Source: Spirosoma endophyticum (GTDB lineage Bacteria > Bacteroidota > Bacteroidia > Cytophagales > Spirosomataceae). Taken from it: 64,000 nucleotides of DNA. Shown here one piece after another: positions 1 to 8,077 of the stretch. Under the pieces are notes generated by a model. It was not told where the DNA came from. It saw only the letters and a program-made list of their open reading frames with translations, and ran no database searches. The stretch is from NCBI RefSeq assembly GCF_900112365.1, contig NZ_FOLQ01000014.1, positions 62,001-126,000 on the forward strand, given 5' to 3'. Numbering within the stretch: position 1 is the first letter of the stretch; each line of letters starts with the position of its first letter. The position numbers were made by a program, and so were the translations under genes.

Positions 1-547
1 CTTATTCACCCATGCTACCGCCGATAGCAGCGACCAGCATGAGCCCAAACTCTATTTCGCGGACTCCGTGCTGGCACTAACCGAACTTAGCGACCGCACC
101 CTACCCAACACGCAGTTAGTCGTGCTGGCGGCCTGCAAAACGGGCATTGGCGCCAATCAGCGAGGGGAAGGTGTATTTAGTCTGGCGAGAGGCTTTGCCG
201 CTCTGGGCGTACCCAGCGTACTGACTACTTTGTGGAGTGTGCAGAACGACGCTACGTATCAACTGACGAACCTCTTTTACAAACATTTAGACGAAGGTCT
301 TCCCAAAGATATTGCCCTACAACTGGCCAAAAAAGAATGGATCGAAACAGCCGGCGGTGCTAACCGGCTACCTAATTACTGGGCGGGGCTAATCATAGTC
401 GGTGACGCCGAACCGCTCCCTGATCTACACCTGGCTTGGTGGGGCAGTTTCCTGGCAGTGCTACTTATGGCGGCTGCTGTAATTGTTTGGTATGAGTTCA
501 GAAAAAGCCGGATCACACAGGCAGTTTCATTACCTCAGCCAGCTTAA
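1..547 (+). CDS. CHAT-domain protein, C-terminal part (5' end outside window)
   Basis: The reading frame is open from base 2, so the gene begins before the window; 181 residues are visible. They match the end of a CHAT (caspase HetF-associated) peptidase-like domain. The catalytic-type histidine lies in LFTHA (visible residue 4), and the cysteine in LAACKTG (about residue 45), followed by the usual GEGVFSLARGF and SVLTTLW blocks. A single hydrophobic segment near the C-terminus (WWGSFLAVLLMAAAVIVWY) suggests membrane anchoring, with a short basic tail. In many Bacteroidota such domains follow TPR repeats, which would lie upstream; that is inference. The 3' end overlaps the convergent exonuclease gene by 35 bases. 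Substrate unknown. Confidence 0.85.
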   Translation, partial: LFTHATADSSDQHEPKLYFADSVLALTELSDRTLPNTQLVVLAACKTGIGANQRGEGVFSLARGFAALGVPSVLTTLWSVQNDATYQLTNLFYKHLDEGLPKDIALQLAKKEWIETAGGANRLPNYWAGLIIVGDAEPLPDLHLAWWGSFLAVLLMAAAVIVWYEFRKSRITQAVSLPQPA

Positions 548-1130
548 AGACCTCCTTCATGCACTTTGCTGTCAGAATTGAGTCTTCCAGCGCGTTGTGA
601 AAACCATCTTCGCGGGCAAACCCGAAATAGCTCGCAATGGCAGTAAGACTCAGCCGATCAGGGGTTTTGCGTCCGTTGGCTTTTAGCACCCGGAATGTGA
701 AGTAGGCTAGGGTATGCAAATCAAGCAACACACGGGAGTAAGGCCACTTCATTTTCTCGTAGCGATACGCTTCCTTCAGAAAATTAATGTCATTGATGAC
801 ACTTTGTCCGCAAATAATCACGTCGCGTAAGTAGGGCGTACGATCCAGTTGTCCCTTCGGAACCCGCATGCCGAGCTGGTTGCAGATCCACTCTTCCAGC
901 TCAGGCAATACGTCATAAACCATCGGCGCATCTTCCAGGTCGGCCAATGAGAGGTTATGGATTTTCTCGGACGATGACGAAAACGCTTCTTTATTTTCCG
1001 GGTAGACGTTGGTGAGGTACTGGCCTTTCTCGACCCAATGATCGTCGAAGAGAACGGCACCAATCTGAATGATTTCATTGTAATCCGGTTCGGGACCGGT
1101 CATTTCCAGGTCAAGTACTAAAAAGGGCAT
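513..1130 (-). CDS. DEDDh-type 3'-5' exonuclease (RNase T / DNA pol III epsilon family)
   Basis: A 205-residue protein starting directly with the ExoI motif: LDLEMTG gives acidic residues D7 and E9. The ExoII region is around VINDINFLKEAY, and ExoIII is HNALEDS with the histidine and aspartate of the DEDDh subclass. The length suits a stand-alone exonuclease domain, not a polymerase subunit. It probably trims 3' ends of RNA or DNA in the cytoplasm; the substrate cannot be told from sequence. The gene is convergent with the CHAT gene (35-base overlap). An AT-rich stretch of about 90 bases precedes the start and probably holds the promoter. Oligoribonuclease is a possible alternative name, but the sequence is longer than that family. 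Confidence 0.85.
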   Translation of the reverse strand: MPFLVLDLEMTGPEPDYNEIIQIGAVLFDDHWVEKGQYLTNVYPENKEAFSSSSEKIHNLSLADLEDAPMVYDVLPELEEWICNQLGMRVPKGQLDRTPYLRDVIICGQSVINDINFLKEAYRYEKMKWPYSRVLLDLHTLAYFTFRVLKANGRKTPDRLSLTAIASYFGFAREDGFHNALEDSILTAKCMKEVFKLAEVMKLPV

Positions 1131-1259
1131 TTAGAGAGAGTTTGTTAAATTTTAGTATTGGTAACAAATTCGTTTTAAAATAAAAAATTGAAAAACTATT
1201 TACTAATTTTCCAGATATATACTACACGGTATAGGCTCGAACCGATTAGCAGGATTATT

Positions 1260-1306
1260 CCACTGAAACGACCCGGCAAAGACTCTTTGCCGGGTCGTTT
1301 CAGTGG
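1260..1306 (-). terminator. Perfect 22-bp hairpin after the S9 peptidase gene
   Basis: Bases 1260-1281 and 1285-1306 are perfect reverse complements with a 3-base loop. The hairpin begins 40 bases past the stop of the S9 peptidase gene and precedes the exonuclease start. There is no long T run next to it, so the stem itself is the main evidence for termination. Confidence 0.75.
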
Positions 1307-1345
1307 AAGGCAAAGGTGTTAAATCTGTCTGATAAAGGGTAGGGA

Positions 1346-3319
1346 TCAAAGGCTTTCACCCCAAATATATTTACTAAACCATCGGTAATTTTCTTCCATG
1401 ACCTGCCGCATTGACTTGGGCTTGGTGATGCCGTGGCCAAAGCCTTTGTACACAACCATTTTTACCGGCACACCTTTGTCTTCCAGTGCCAGCCGAAGCT
1501 CGTAGGCGTTGGCAATGGGTACGCGTTTGTCCAACTCACCATGCTGAATAAGGGTAGGCGTTTTGGCGCGATTTATGTAACTGATCGGCGATGTTTTCTG
1601 ATAAATTTCGGCGTTATCCCAGGGGGTGCCCTGAAGGTACTGCCGGGTAAAAGGAGTAATATCAGTGTTCTGGTAATACGTTGCCCAGTTCGAGATACCG
1701 GCACCAACAGAGGTTGCTTTGAAGCGGGTACTATACGTAGTGATGAACGCCGAAATATACCCGCCCTGACTCCAGCCCATAGCGCCCACTTTGTCTTTGT
1801 CAACCAGTCCCCTGCCAATCAGGTAATCGACGCCGGAAATCACATCATCGTAATCGCCCAGGCCTAAATTCTTGACGTTCAATGCCCGGAACTTGCTGCC
1901 GTAGCCTGCTGAACCCCGGTAATTGGGGCGCAGTACGAGGGCCCCCTTGCTTGTAAATTGTTCAACCGGGTAGTACCGGTCAGCAATGACCGATGGAAGG
2001 TCAATACCCGTTGGACCACCGTGAATAACGACCAGCAGCGGATATTTCCGGGCTGGATCGAAATTGGCCGGTTTGATCAAAATCCCTTCAATAACATTCC
2101 CATCACTCGATTTCCAACTGACAACCTCGCGGGTCGCTGTCTTGAATGGAGCGAGCTGCGTCCCCATGTCTGTCAATGTTTTCGGGACGAACGTTTGCAC
2201 AGATGATGTCTGGATTTCGGCGTATTGATTGCGCATCGCGGCCACAAAGGCCATCTGCCGGCCATCTCTACTGAACGAAAACTGGTTGGCAATCAGGTTA
2301 TCGGGTTTGGTGAGCCGGTCGGTTTTTAATGATCCTGGATTCAGACGGAATAAGTGTGCTGTGGTTTTCTGGTAGCCACTAAACAAAATCCCGTCGGCGG
2401 TCCATTCCAGCAGATTGGCATTCTCGTCGAAGATTGTCGTTAGTACTTTGGGCGTACCACCACTGGCTGGTACGCTGGCGATCTGGCGATTGGCGTAGAA
2501 GTAATAGTCGCTCTCATTTGTCGTCGTGAAGGCGATTTGCTGACCGTCGGGCGACCAGACCGGGTTTTGATCGGGTCCTTTGAGCGACACAATTTTTTTG
2601 GTGGTAGTATCCTTAAGCGTCAGTACGTATAAATCAGCCGTATTGCCATTCACCAGATCGGGATTTTTCGCTGCGTCGAATGCAATCGTCAAACCGTCCG
2701 GCGAAACGGCAAAACTACCGACCGAAAAGTCGCTTCCTTTGGTTAAGGGCTTGGGTTTGGCGGGTTTTTCATTCGTCAGACTGTCTAATAAATACAGGTG
2801 AACCATCTTGTAATCGTCGCGTACAACTTCATAATCGCTGTATTTCTCCTTACGGTCTTTGTCGATTTTTCCATCGGGCACCGTTGCCGAAAAAATAAGC
2901 TGTTTACCCGTTGGCGACCATTCGAAGGCCGTTACCCCTGTTTCAAACTTGGTTAATGGTCGGGCTTCACCTCCTGATGGACTAATCATATACAGTTGTG
3001 ATTTTTCGTCGCGGGTCGACAAAAACGCCAGCCATTTGCCATCGGGCGACCAGGCTGGGCTGCTGTTTGATTTTTTTGAATTGGTAAGTTGAAATTTGTC
3101 GCCGGTGGTTACGTTAGCCAGCCAGATGTCGGTATCGAAGGTGTTCTCATCCCAGTTCGTTTTCGTAACGGTGTACGCGACCCATTTGCCATCGGGCGAA
3201 AGCTGTGGGTTCGATACGCTTTTCATCGCGATAGACTGATCGATCGTAGGCGCCTGAGCCAGCGCGCCATTGGCATTCATGAAGCAGGCTAGCCAAAAGA
3301 GGATGTAAATTGGTTTCAT
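1346..3319 (-). CDS. Secreted S9-family prolyl oligopeptidase-like peptidase
   Basis: I place the start at the ATG at 3319 (657 residues) because a clear signal peptide, MKPIYILFWLACF to ALAQA, begins there; the frame stays open another 34 codons without looking like protein. After the signal come repeated blocks of the WSPDGKW type (PD40 beta-propeller), then an alpha/beta-hydrolase domain. The catalytic triad is visible: S517 in GWSQGGY, D597 in ELDKRVP and H629 in GFGHG. This is the layout of dipeptidyl-peptidase IV and acylaminoacyl peptidases, likely cutting short peptides in the periplasm or outside. The gene stands alone between a strong hairpin and the FUSC gene. Confidence 0.9.
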   Translation of the reverse strand: MKPIYILFWLACFMNANGALAQAPTIDQSIAMKSVSNPQLSPDGKWVAYTVTKTNWDENTFDTDIWLANVTTGDKFQLTNSKKSNSSPAWSPDGKWLAFLSTRDEKSQLYMISPSGGEARPLTKFETGVTAFEWSPTGKQLIFSATVPDGKIDKDRKEKYSDYEVVRDDYKMVHLYLLDSLTNEKPAKPKPLTKGSDFSVGSFAVSPDGLTIAFDAAKNPDLVNGNTADLYVLTLKDTTTKKIVSLKGPDQNPVWSPDGQQIAFTTTNESDYYFYANRQIASVPASGGTPKVLTTIFDENANLLEWTADGILFSGYQKTTAHLFRLNPGSLKTDRLTKPDNLIANQFSFSRDGRQMAFVAAMRNQYAEIQTSSVQTFVPKTLTDMGTQLAPFKTATREVVSWKSSDGNVIEGILIKPANFDPARKYPLLVVIHGGPTGIDLPSVIADRYYPVEQFTSKGALVLRPNYRGSAGYGSKFRALNVKNLGLGDYDDVISGVDYLIGRGLVDKDKVGAMGWSQGGYISAFITTYSTRFKATSVGAGISNWATYYQNTDITPFTRQYLQGTPWDNAEIYQKTSPISYINRAKTPTLIQHGELDKRVPIANAYELRLALEDKGVPVKMVVYKGFGHGITKPKSMRQVMEENYRWFSKYIWGESL

Positions 3320-3485
3320 AAGGAAAGTGAATGAGTTAAACACACCGTAACAAGTGAGTACGTAAACTATAAAACTTTCTGTGGGATTGAAAGGAAATGG
3401 ATTCAAATCCCTCATTATCAATTAAGATAAGTCGAAAGAAGTATAGGGAATCTTTATATAACGCAACACTGGCTTTTTTACTTAC

Positions 3486-5615
3486 TCACTTACTCAATCG
3501 CTCCGCCAATTTGCCAATGTCGCTGCTGATCTGGTGAATGAAATTTAGCTGCTCGCTTAGTTGCGGATCGTCAGGTGTCGAACTCGATACGTTTGGCTCA
3601 GTCGAAGCGGTTTCCACAAACGGTTTATCGGCTGTTTTGCCTAACCGACGCTGACTTTCCGTGAGCGTGAACAGCGCGCGTTTGATCGGACGTAGCAGGC
3701 TTGCCGGGTAAACTACTGCCTCACTAGTCAGTCGGGCAGAGATAATTGTGGCAATGTTGGCCGATAAAATGTGATTCAGTACAACAAATTCATAAATGAG
3801 CTTTTCGTTACGTTGTTTGTGCTTCGGTTCCGACACCATCCGCTCGAAGGCGGCCGACAGGTTGGCTGACGTAACATAGACGTCCTTCCGCGCTAGTTTG
3901 TAATCAACGGAGCCAATGCGCTGGCCCGACAGGCTGTCGAGCAGTAACTGAACATAACGTACATTCGCGTTCAATACGTCCTGCATAGGTTTCATTAATT
4001 GCTCGGATTCCCACTGCGGAAAGAGTAGATAACCGGTCACAAAGGCGATAAAGCCACCCAGCAACGTATCCAGGACGCGTTCTTCTGCGACGCCGAGGTA
4101 GCTGACTCCCAGGAAATTAAATAGGATCAGGATGAACGGAGTTACGCAGATGACCATCGCAATGTAGTATGTGCGTTGCGTGCTGTACGTACCGATCATA
4201 AACAGCACCATAAGACCAAACTGAACTGTTTTATTGGGTACAAACGTCAGGATGAATACGCCAATCAATCCACCCACCAGCGTGCCAATCATGCGCTCGA
4301 TGTTCCGTTTTTTGGACAGGCTGAAGGCTGGTTTCAGAATAACCGAGATCGTTAATAGAACCCAGTAGCTGTGGTGACCGTAATCGAGAAACTGGGTCAG
4401 GGCAAACCCCAGCAGCATAGCCAGCGCTACACGTATCGAAAACCGGAATGCAGACGAGTCGAGGGTTAAATTCTCCTGTAATGATTCAACGTCAATTTCC
4501 TGATGCGATACAAAGCGGCCATATTCCGGGTCTTCTTTTCGCACAAGGTCAGGATTTGGCAAGGCGAGGTTGTTCTGAATGGTGCGTAGTCGCTGGCTCA
4601 CTGTCCGTAAATTAACGAGTACTTTTTTCAGGACCAGCGTGCTTCCTTCCTGATCGCCGAGTGCATCAATGTTACGTTTCAATTCATCCAGCAAGGGAGG
4701 CATAGTAACTGGATCACTGGTATACAGGGGTGACTGAACGGCCAAGCCAACATGGTCGAGTTCGGTGGACAGCTCCCGAATCAGTCGGGAAATTATCGTA
4801 AGCACATCCGTTTTTCCGAAACGTTCCCGTATATCGGAATAATCGTAGTACATGGCGATGATCTGTTCATAGAGGTCCACCGTATCCATAAACGTTAATA
4901 GCAACAGGCGGCCCGTTCGGGTCGATTCGGCTACAATACGTCTGCTTTTGAACAGCACCTCCCGAACGACGTCCTGCTTTTCGCTTACGGCTATCTGCTG
5001 GGCAATTAGCCGACGGTAGCTATCCTCCAGCGGAATCGACATCGTATAGAAATCGGCTTTGAGCGCCATGAGTTTGGCCATTTCGTGAATACACTGACCC
5101 AGCGCCTGTTGCGCCAGTCGGTAAGGCTGAAGCTGCGATGATAGCAGGCTGATAACCGTATACCACAGGCTCCCCGTCAGGACCAGTAAACTCTCCCGAA
5201 TAACACCAGCGGCATCGAGCGGACGGTCGAGAATCAGAATCATAACGAGCAAAGCTCCCGATCCAACCAGACCCGCGCGGTTGCCATAGATGGAAAACAT
5301 GGAGAACAGAAAACTAAACAGCAGCACCTCCAGCCCCAGCGTGTAAGGATTCATACGGGCAAAACCCGTGATCAACGTAACCAGGAAACCGAGCCCTACG
5401 GCGACCAGCATACTATTCCGGCGGTGCATGACCGGGCCGGGCGAATCGCATACACTAACATTTAAGGCACCAAGCGACATGGCCATGCCCGTTGGAAGCT
5501 GGCCAAACTGGGCCATCACCAATGAGGGCAACAAAACCGACAGCGTGATCCGGAGGCCGTCAGAAAAATACTGACTAAACAGAAAGTAACTGACTTGCCG
5601 GACACGTTTGTTCAT
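3486..5615 (-). CDS. FUSC-family integral membrane protein (YccS/YhfK-like)
   Basis: A 709-residue protein with two clusters of membrane segments, one at the N-terminus (about residues 10-160) and one in the middle (about 390-530), each followed by a long soluble helical region. This duplicated layout is that of the fusaric-acid-resistance / YccS-YhfK superfamily. A DxQRTYYIAM-like block follows the second cluster. The C-terminal tail of about 60 residues is polar and probably disordered. Likely an inner-membrane efflux component; no periplasmic adaptor or outer-membrane factor gene is beside it, so the substrate stays unknown. It is 30 bases downstream of the ABC exporter start region on the same strand and may be cotranscribed. 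Confidence 0.85.
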   Translation of the reverse strand: MNKRVRQVSYFLFSQYFSDGLRITLSVLLPSLVMAQFGQLPTGMAMSLGALNVSVCDSPGPVMHRRNSMLVAVGLGFLVTLITGFARMNPYTLGLEVLLFSFLFSMFSIYGNRAGLVGSGALLVMILILDRPLDAAGVIRESLLVLTGSLWYTVISLLSSQLQPYRLAQQALGQCIHEMAKLMALKADFYTMSIPLEDSYRRLIAQQIAVSEKQDVVREVLFKSRRIVAESTRTGRLLLLTFMDTVDLYEQIIAMYYDYSDIRERFGKTDVLTIISRLIRELSTELDHVGLAVQSPLYTSDPVTMPPLLDELKRNIDALGDQEGSTLVLKKVLVNLRTVSQRLRTIQNNLALPNPDLVRKEDPEYGRFVSHQEIDVESLQENLTLDSSAFRFSIRVALAMLLGFALTQFLDYGHHSYWVLLTISVILKPAFSLSKKRNIERMIGTLVGGLIGVFILTFVPNKTVQFGLMVLFMIGTYSTQRTYYIAMVICVTPFILILFNFLGVSYLGVAEERVLDTLLGGFIAFVTGYLLFPQWESEQLMKPMQDVLNANVRYVQLLLDSLSGQRIGSVDYKLARKDVYVTSANLSAAFERMVSEPKHKQRNEKLIYEFVVLNHILSANIATIISARLTSEAVVYPASLLRPIKRALFTLTESQRRLGKTADKPFVETASTEPNVSSSTPDDPQLSEQLNFIHQISSDIGKLAERLSK

Positions 5616-5622
5616 GGGCAGA

Positions 5623-5639
5623 GGGCATGGAGCATAGGG
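5623..5639. repeat. Single copy of the GGGCATGGAGCATGGGG-type word
   Basis: In the 30-base gap between the FUSC start and the ABC transporter stop there is one copy of a GC-rich word (gggcatggagcataggg). The same word, slightly changed, forms both arms of the large inverted repeat at 7417-7510. Confidence 0.5.
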
Positions 5640-5645
5640 ATAAAA

Positions 5646-7412
5646 TTAGGCTCCAACAGATAACAGATCGGTTCGGCGCTCGCCGATTTGCTGACGCCAC
5701 ATGGCGTAATATAGCCCTTTCTGCGCGACCAAAGTTTCATGACTGCCGGTTTCGACAATTATGCCTTTTTCAAGCACAAAAATCGTATTGGCGTGCAGGA
5801 TGGTCGACAGTCGGTGGGCAATCAGAATGGTAATCTGCTCATTCAGGGCCGAAACACTACGTACCGTGTCGGTAATTTCTTCTTCGGTGAGTGAATCAAG
5901 CGCCGAAGTTGCTTCATCGAAAATCAGTAATCTTGGATGACGGACCAGCGCCCGAGCAATGGACAATCGTTGTTTTTCACCCCCCGACATTTTGAGCCCT
6001 CCTTCACCAATTTGCGTATCGAGTCCCTTTTCAGAACGGGCCAGCAGGTGATCGCAGGCGGCTTTGTCGAGGGCGTCCAGCATCTCAGCTTCGGTCGCGT
6101 CGGGCTTGACAAATAAGAGATTTTCGCGGATGGTTCCGGCAAAGAGGTGCGTGTCCTGCGTGACAAAACCAATCTGCCGACGCATCGGGTTAAACCGAAT
6201 GTCCTTGGTGGAGATGTCATTGTAATAAATTTCGCCATCAACGGGTCGATAAAGGCCCACCAGGAGCTTTACCATGGTCGATTTCCCTGAACCTGAAGGG
6301 CCAACAAACGCAATGGTATCACCAAGTTTGGCTTCAAACGAAACCCCGTCAATTGCATTCTGATTAGCACCTTTGTGCCGAAACACTACGTCGGCGAAGC
6401 GCAGGTTTTCAATTGGGCCCACTTCTACCGGTGATTCCGGATTGCGTTCGATGGGTTTCTGCATCAACTGGTCGAAGCTGTTCAACCCGGCTTCGGCTTC
6501 GCGATAGGCCAGAATAATATTGCCTAGTTCCTGCAATGGGTTGAAGATGGCGACCGAGATAAATTGCATCGAAATTAACTCGCCAGTGCTCAACACATTA
6601 CGGAAAATGAGCCATAAGAGTGTAAACAAGACCGACTGCTTCAATACATTGAGCGTGGTACTTTGCCAGAACGACAGCAGTCGCACCCGCCGAACTTTGA
6701 ACATTTCCAGCTCAAAAATCCGACCGGTTTGTGTTTTCAATCGTCGAATTTCAGGAAAGGTAAGGCCCAGACTTTTTATCAACTCAATGTTGCGGAGCGA
6801 TTCGGTGATGACGCCCGACAACAACGCCGTTTCTCGATTGATGGATCGCTGGGTTGTTTTGATCTGCTTGCTGAGCAAGCCCGTTAGACTGCCCAGTACT
6901 AATACGCCGATCAGAAATACCGGAACCAGCGCCCAGTGTTTCGTGACTGCGTAAAAGATCAGAAAACCCATACCCACAATGGACGAAAACAGGACGTTGA
7001 CAAATGAGTTGATGAACTTCTCGGTGTCGGTGCGGACTTTTTGAAGGATGGATAACGTAGCGCCACTGCTTTGATCGCCGAATTCCTGATACGATAGCCG
7101 CAGCGTCTGTTTGAGGCCATCGTTGAAAATATCGGTACCGAATTTCTGAACAACCAGGCGTGTAACGTACTCCTGAAATGCTTTTACTACGTTCGACAAA
7201 ACCGCTACGCCGACCGCCAATCCCAGCAATCGTAAGACACCATTGATTTTCTCTGAATCTGTTTTCTGACCGGGGTTTGTCGCGTATTCGTCGATCAGTT
7301 TCCCGAAAATAATGGGATCGACCAATGCCAGAACCTGGGCAACACCCGCCAGGGCCAGCGCCAGTACGGCCAGCCAGCGATAAGGTTTCAGGTATTTCCA
7401 GAGAATTTGCAT
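5646..7412 (-). CDS. ABC exporter, fused permease and ATPase
   Basis: A 588-residue half-transporter. An N-terminal transmembrane domain with about six segments (residues 15-320) is followed by a nucleotide-binding domain. Walker A GPSGSGKST is at 371-379, the Q-loop follows in GFVTQD, the signature MSGGEKQR begins near 475, Walker B LLIFDE is at 495-500 and the switch histidine is in IAHRLST. It should work as a homodimer exporting a lipid, peptide or drug across the inner membrane (MsbA/MDR-like family); nothing nearby fixes the substrate. A long inverted repeat fills the gap in front of its start. Confidence 0.92.
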   Translation of the reverse strand: MQILWKYLKPYRWLAVLALALAGVAQVLALVDPIIFGKLIDEYATNPGQKTDSEKINGVLRLLGLAVGVAVLSNVVKAFQEYVTRLVVQKFGTDIFNDGLKQTLRLSYQEFGDQSSGATLSILQKVRTDTEKFINSFVNVLFSSIVGMGFLIFYAVTKHWALVPVFLIGVLVLGSLTGLLSKQIKTTQRSINRETALLSGVITESLRNIELIKSLGLTFPEIRRLKTQTGRIFELEMFKVRRVRLLSFWQSTTLNVLKQSVLFTLLWLIFRNVLSTGELISMQFISVAIFNPLQELGNIILAYREAEAGLNSFDQLMQKPIERNPESPVEVGPIENLRFADVVFRHKGANQNAIDGVSFEAKLGDTIAFVGPSGSGKSTMVKLLVGLYRPVDGEIYYNDISTKDIRFNPMRRQIGFVTQDTHLFAGTIRENLLFVKPDATEAEMLDALDKAACDHLLARSEKGLDTQIGEGGLKMSGGEKQRLSIARALVRHPRLLIFDEATSALDSLTEEEITDTVRSVSALNEQITILIAHRLSTILHANTIFVLEKGIIVETGSHETLVAQKGLYYAMWRQQIGERRTDLLSVGA

Positions 7413-7416
7413 AAAA

Positions 7417-7510
7417 GCATGGAGGTTGGGGCGTGGAGCATGGGGTTATCAAGTAAAAGGCAATTTTGGGGTGTGAATGCAACCCCGTGCTCCACGCCCC
7501 AACCCCATGC
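7417..7510. repeat. 30-bp near-perfect inverted repeat between ABC exporter and rpiB
   Basis: The left arm (7417-7447) and right arm (7481-7510) are reverse complements except for one inserted base and one mismatch. The loop is 33 bases. The arms are built from a repeated GGAG/GCATGG word. Lying just past the rpiB stop, it may act as a terminator or a stabiliser of the rpiB or exporter mRNA. It is GC-rich compared with the loop. Confidence 0.8.
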
Positions 7511-7511
7511 A

Positions 7512-7946
7512 TTAATACGTATCCAATTCCTGAATCCGCGCCAGGTGACGGCCACCTTCAAAAGGCGTATCGAGCCAGATTTGGACCAGTTTAAGGGCGG
7601 TTTCTTCACTCATCATTCGTTCGCCCAGCGATATTACGTTGGCGTCGTTGTGTTGCCGACACAAACGGGCCGACTCTTCATTCCAGCACAGGCCGCACCG
7701 AACACCCCGCACGCGGTTGGCCGCAATGGCTTCGCCATTGCCTGATCCACCCAGCACAACGCCCCGCTCCACTTCGCCAGCCGCAACGGCTTCAGCAACA
7801 GGCCGGATAAAAAGCGGGTAATCTACCGATGGGGTTTCGGCATAGGTGCCTTTGTCAATTACCTCATGGCCGAGGTTAATAAGGAATTGTTTGATGGCTT
7901 CTTTGTAGTGGAAACCAGCGTGATCGGAGCCAATGGCGATTTTCAT
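7512..7946 (-). CDS. rpiB: Ribose-5-phosphate isomerase B
   Basis: A 144-residue protein when started at the ATG at 7946, where the family's own N-terminus MKIAIGSDHAGFHYK begins; the 19 codons upstream have no family match. RpiB interconverts ribose 5-phosphate and ribulose 5-phosphate in the cytoplasm. Visible family features are SDHAG near the N-terminus, GVVLGGSGNGEAIAANR in the middle and RCGLCWNEESARL after it. Most RpiB proteins have cysteine in the glycine-rich loop (GSGxG form here, like several Bacteroidota). The gene lies head-to-head with zwf, another pentose phosphate gene, about 130 bases away, so the two may share a control region. Confidence 0.93.
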   Translation of the reverse strand: MKIAIGSDHAGFHYKEAIKQFLINLGHEVIDKGTYAETPSVDYPLFIRPVAEAVAAGEVERGVVLGGSGNGEAIAANRVRGVRCGLCWNEESARLCRQHNDANVISLGERMMSEETALKLVQIWLDTPFEGGRHLARIQELDTY

Positions 7947-8023
7947 GGTACAATAAATAGGATATAAACAAGGGTCAAAAGTAGCAGAATAGCTGGCTAA
8001 CATGAAACCTTAATCGCGTAAAC

Positions 8024-8053
8024 TTGTTCGGAAAACAGACTCGGGGTAATTTG
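8024..8053 (+). promoter_or_regulatory. Candidate Bacteroidota-type promoter for zwf
   Basis: A TTG at 8024-8026 is followed after 20 bases by TAATTTG at 8047-8053, close to the TTG / TAnnTTTG pattern of the Bacteroidota primary sigma factor but one base short in the -7 box. It lies 24 bases before the zwf ATG. Confidence 0.4.
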
Positions 8054-8077
8054 CAGCCCTGTCATGCTAAGAGACTT

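Noticed and set aside
1433..1867. Plus-strand frames of 60-144 codons inside the S9 peptidase gene
   Set aside because: They run opposite to a gene with clear domains and have no protein-like character.
6784..7512. A 242-codon minus-strand frame overlapping the ABC exporter start
   Set aside because: It is in another frame of the exporter gene, and its text is arginine- and histidine-rich without family motifs.
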